A stretch of 64,000 bases of DNA, taken from Campylobacter massiliensis. GTDB lineage: Bacteria; Campylobacterota; Campylobacteria; Campylobacterales; Campylobacteraceae. The notes below the pieces were generated by a model. It saw nothing but the letters and a program-made list of their open reading frames with translations, ran no database searches and was not told the DNA's origin. Made by a program: the position numbers and the translations under genes. This document shows, one piece after another, positions 63,652-64,000 of this stretch. The first letter of the stretch is position 1; each line of letters starts with the position of its first letter. The stretch lies in NCBI RefSeq assembly GCF_014253065.1, contig NZ_JACLZK010000002.1:620001-684000 (forward strand), read 5' to 3'.

Positions 63652-63657
63652 TATAAT
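63652..63657 (+). promoter_or_regulatory. -10 box of the flavoprotein gene
   Basis: TATAAT within ACATATAATATT; the gene starts 117 nt later, so a leader of about 110 nt is expected. The divergent region around 63570-63600 is almost pure A/T, as at many LysR targets. Confidence 0.45.
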
Positions 63658-63773
63658 ATTTAAGCAAATAATAAGGAGGCCAGAAAACGTAAGACCTGGG
63701 CCAGAGGATAAAAGGCGTGCAGAGCGCAAAAATGCGACTTTGCGAGTAAAATTCAAAGTTCAAAGGAAAATCA

Positions 63774-64000
63774 ATGAGCGAACAAAAATTTAGCAGAAGA
63801 GACTTTCTGCAAACGGCCTGTATCGGCGCGGGAGCCTTGGCACTTAGCGGCTGCGAGAGCGCTAGCGTTTCCGCAGGCAAAAAAGAGAGCGGAAACAAAG
63901 CCGGGCTTCCATCTTGCGACGTACTGATCGTGGGCTCCGGCGGTGCCGGACTAAGAGCTGCCGTAGCCGTAAGGAAAAAATATCCAAATTTAACCATCGT
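63774..64000 (+). CDS. mfrA: Tat-exported FAD flavoprotein (fumarate reductase / MfrA-like), partial
   Basis: Seventy-five codons are visible before the window ends. A twin-arginine signal (FSRRDFLQTACIGAGALAL) is followed by an FAD-binding GxGxxG segment (DVLIVGSGGAGLRAAVAV). The order SRRDFLQ, then PSCDVLIVGSGGAGLRAA, fits the periplasmic methylmenaquinol:fumarate reductase flavoprotein MfrA of Campylobacter. LSGC after the signal also fits a lipobox. The symbol is assigned from the N-terminus only. AAAGGA ribosome site before ATG 63774. Confidence 0.75.
   Translation, partial: MSEQKFSRRDFLQTACIGAGALALSGCESASVSAGKKESGNKAGLPSCDVLIVGSGGAGLRAAVAVRKKYPNLTI

Overview
The window looks like the chromosome of an oral-type Campylobacter of the C. 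showae/C. rectus kind. The evidence is: the gene content (flgG2-flgG, an ileS/small membrane gene/gatA/guaB block, a Tat-exported MfrA-type flavoprotein, CfbpABC-type iron uptake, TTG and GTG starts), a mid-40s GC content judged by eye, TATAAT boxes without clear -35 boxes, and an extreme abundance of the word AAATTTG/CAAATTT. No rRNA, tRNA, IS element, prophage or CRISPR array was seen.

Layout. 1-7.7 kb is a surface-protein locus: two tandem paralogues with an N-terminal DUF4214-type domain (S-layer/RTX-like, one cut by the window edge), then a divergent large protein with a Pro-Thr tandem repeat, a Gly-Asp repeat domain and a type I secretion-like C-terminus. 7.8-12.5 kb carries a two-component system, an Asp/His-rich exported protein, an M23 peptidase and a SYLF-domain protein. 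12.6-19.9 kb is the most unusual stretch: a Fur-family regulator followed by a nine-gene, mostly overlapping array. It encodes an HMA-like protein, a membrane-anchored ferritin-like protein, three small glycine-zipper/YtxH-like membrane proteins, a P1B-like ATPase in which the CPC motif reads YSC, an AGCS symporter, a small membrane protein and ModD. I read it as a metal-handling system with membrane scaffold proteins, comparable in idea to mycobacterial PacL/CtpC.

20-21.4 kb is an AT-rich decayed patch: a gene interrupted by an in-frame TAA beside a 12-A tract, and a truncated EamA remnant. 21.4-30.9 kb is mostly housekeeping (glyS, an EEP nuclease, trmL, cca, a CiaD-position protein, leuB, leuD, a nitroreductase, glutathione peroxidase). 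31.3-38.5 kb has a second two-component system with an intervening exported protein, a LysE-type exporter, DUF1877 and DsrE proteins, asparaginase and AzlCD. 38.7-44.2 kb has a Sel1/Hcp-like protein, flgG and flgG2 (each preceded by sigma-54-like promoters) and rpoD.

45-52.5 kb contains two iron/siderophore-type ABC systems, the second with a candidate Fur box. 52.7-62.3 kb has a rhodanese, a CinA-like protein and the ileS-gatA-guaB-metX-xseB-nitrilase operon. The window ends with a LysR regulator divergent from a partial Tat-exported fumarate-reductase-type flavoprotein.

Three very small membrane-protein genes (27, 42 and 35 codons) were found by reading the sequence. Many intergenic regions hold long hairpins built around AAATTTG.
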